Below, one piece after another: positions 62,658-64,000 of a stretch of DNA of 64,000 nucleotides (position 1 is the first letter of the stretch; the number at the start of each line of letters is the position of its first letter). The position numbers were made by a program, and so were the translations under genes. Location of the stretch: positions 1-64,000 of the forward strand of contig CAIUTB010000153.1 in the NCBI GenBank assembly GCA_903901975.1, written 5' to 3'. The DNA comes from an uncultured Bacteroidales bacterium. Its GTDB lineage: Bacteria > Bacteroidota > Bacteroidia > Bacteroidales > Paludibacteraceae. Under the pieces are notes generated by a model. It worked only from the letters and a program-made list of their open reading frames with translations. It ran no database searches and was not told the origin of the DNA.

Positions 62658-64000
62658 ATGAAAAAAACAATTGTTTTGGTATGCATTATTCTTTGTAATG
62701 TAAGTCTTTATTCTGCTGATTTAGTGTTGAACAATTTCAATGACATTACCTGCTATACGGGTGTCTCCGGTGCTTTTGGAAGTACCATGACTACAGTTAA
62801 TGGAACCGGAAAAATAACGGTGCCTGCCAATAATACAGGTGAGTATATCTACTTTACGCTGCCTGTAGGATTTGATGTAAATCCTTATCAGTTTTTAAAA
62901 ATCAGTGTGAAGTCAACCGAAACAAACTATCGTTTTGTGCCTGGATTCATTACGCCGGAATGGACTTCATCCGAAGATTGGACAGGCACCTATAGATATA
63001 CCGGTGCAGGAGCGTGGCAGGATGTTTATATTTCACTGAGTGGTATGACTGCAGGTAGTGCAGGAACATACAATATGGTAGCGTTAAAAATCGCCTCTTA
63101 TGACTCGAAACCTTCGTTCGATTTGTATATTGATAATGTAACGTTTGTCGAAAAATATGTGGCTGATTATACAAAAGATGTGATAGTATCTAACTTCGAT
63201 AATGTAATTTCACCTACAGGTGCGTGGGGAAATAATACGGTTTCGATAGCAGCTACTCCCAGTGGTACCGGAAATGCAGGATTAGTATCGGTTCCGGCAA
63301 GCAATACCGGCGGTATAACATTTAACCTGACGAATAAAATAAATACCGCCGTGCATGAAAAACTAAAATTTAAAGTATTTTCAACACAGGCATTTACAAT
63401 TTCACTTATAAAATTGGAAAGTAAAGCCAACAATACAGTATATCAACAGATTGCACAATACCTGGCCTATTCAACTCCAAACCAATGGCAAGACTTCTCG
63501 CTTGATCTTACGGCTTATGGAGCCAATTTGTATGATGTAATTACAATTATGCCAATGGCCTGGGCAAATGCACCTGCTTTTACATTTTATATGGACGATG
63601 TAATGCTTGCAGTAAAACCGGTATATAATACAGTTACGCTACCCAATGTTTTCTCCAGTAATATGGTGATACAACAAAATATGCAAGTAGCACTTTGGGG
63701 ATGGGCATTGGCAAATGAAAATGTTGATATTACCGCAAGCTGGGGGCAGACTGCAACTGCAAAAGCCGGAACTGATGGCAAATGGAGTACCACGATTCAA
63801 ACACCAAAAGCCATTCCTGGTCAACCAACGCCCTATACCCTCACTTTTAAAGGCACAACCAACACAGTTCAACTCAGTAATGTATTAATCGGTGATGTGT
63901 GGGTTTGCTCAGGACAATCGAACATGGAATACAACATGAATGTTGTCTCGGGAGGTACCAGAGGAGTGAAAAACTATGCTACAGAAATAGCGGCAGCTAA
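62658..64000 (+). CDS. A-B module protein fused to sialate O-acetylesterase-like domain (3' end missing)
   Basis: The gene is open to the end of the window (447 codons so far). A signal peptide (LVCIILCNVSLYSA, cut near 20) is followed by module A (21-165) and module B (about 172-325), close relatives of those at 52704 and 54189. After residue ~330 begins an SGNH/GDSL domain of the sialate 9-O-acetylesterase type: TLPNVFSSNMVIQQNMQVAL, WSTTIQTPKA and the nucleophile block VWVCSGQSNMEYNM with its Ser. It should therefore remove O-acetyl groups from a sugar. The T9SS domain, if any, lies beyond the window. Confidence 0.85.
   Translation, partial: MKKTIVLVCIILCNVSLYSADLVLNNFNDITCYTGVSGAFGSTMTTVNGTGKITVPANNTGEYIYFTLPVGFDVNPYQFLKISVKSTETNYRFVPGFITPEWTSSEDWTGTYRYTGAGAWQDVYISLSGMTAGSAGTYNMVALKIASYDSKPSFDLYIDNVTFVEKYVADYTKDVIVSNFDNVISPTGAWGNNTVSIAATPSGTGNAGLVSVPASNTGGITFNLTNKINTAVHEKLKFKVFSTQAFTISLIKLESKANNTVYQQIAQYLAYSTPNQWQDFSLDLTAYGANLYDVITIMPMAWANAPAFTFYMDDVMLAVKPVYNTVTLPNVFSSNMVIQQNMQVALWGWALANENVDITASWGQTATAKAGTDGKWSTTIQTPKAIPGQPTPYTLTFKGTTNTVQLSNVLIGDVWVCSGQSNMEYNMNVVSGGTRGVKNYATEIAAA

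Overview
The window reads as chromosome of a Bacteroidota (Bacteroidales-like) bacterium. It has moderately AT-rich DNA, -7 boxes of the form TAnnTTTG with upstream TTG or TTTG, almost no Shine-Dalgarno sequences, a TonB receptor with a CarboxypepD_reg-like N-terminus, many secreted proteins ending in a type IX secretion (T9SS) sorting domain, and RNase HI with a viroplasmin-type N-terminal domain. I cannot name the species. No rRNA, tRNA, CRISPR array or intact insertion sequence was seen.

Layout. 1-505: intergenic, with two consensus promoters firing leftwards out of the window. 506-14094 (minus strand): priA, a DUF4249 lipoprotein with its TonB receptor, a T9SS-exported beta-helix protein sitting between an NAD(P)-binding protein gene and a truncated 3' copy of it, serB, an MltF-like transglycosylase, a 3'-5' exonuclease and udk. 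14350-17756 (plus): a secreted GH20 hexosaminidase and an outer-membrane barrel protein. 17812-23738 (minus): recQ, clpX, clpP, tig. 24106-24738 (plus): RNase HI. 24743-36981 (minus): an O-antigen-type glycan cluster (polymerase/ligase, six glycosyltransferase genes, one a two-domain fusion, and a Wzx flippase) running on from a DUF2007 gene and ruvB, then a GldA-like ABC ATPase, pssA and dtd.

37310-45900 (plus) is a pectin/rhamnogalacturonan locus: GH28, a broken second GH28, a decayed REP-associated transposase fragment, GH43, then a tight operon GH105-PL1-CE8-CE12. Together these could deacetylate, demethylate and cleave pectin and process the oligomers. 45938-47401 (minus) is an ECF sigma factor with two small membrane proteins. 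47676-52211 holds an RBBP9-like hydrolase, metY, cysK and a Gfo/Idh oxidoreductase.

52704-64000 (plus) is the most unusual region. A pair of related jelly-roll-like modules (called A and B here) is reused across four secreted proteins: two stand-alone A-B-CTD proteins, a GH26 mannanase-B-CTD enzyme, and an A-B-esterase protein that runs off the end. Between them lies a roughly 1480-residue repeat-rich T9SS protein followed by a 55-residue ORF. Three of these genes share a conserved upstream block ending in a TATTTTTG -7 box, so they look like one regulon. Neither glycan locus has a SusC/SusD pair in the window. My best candidate for an undescribed system is this set of T9SS-exported, co-regulated binding proteins and enzymes, possibly for mannan-type or acetylated glycans; the substrate is inference.
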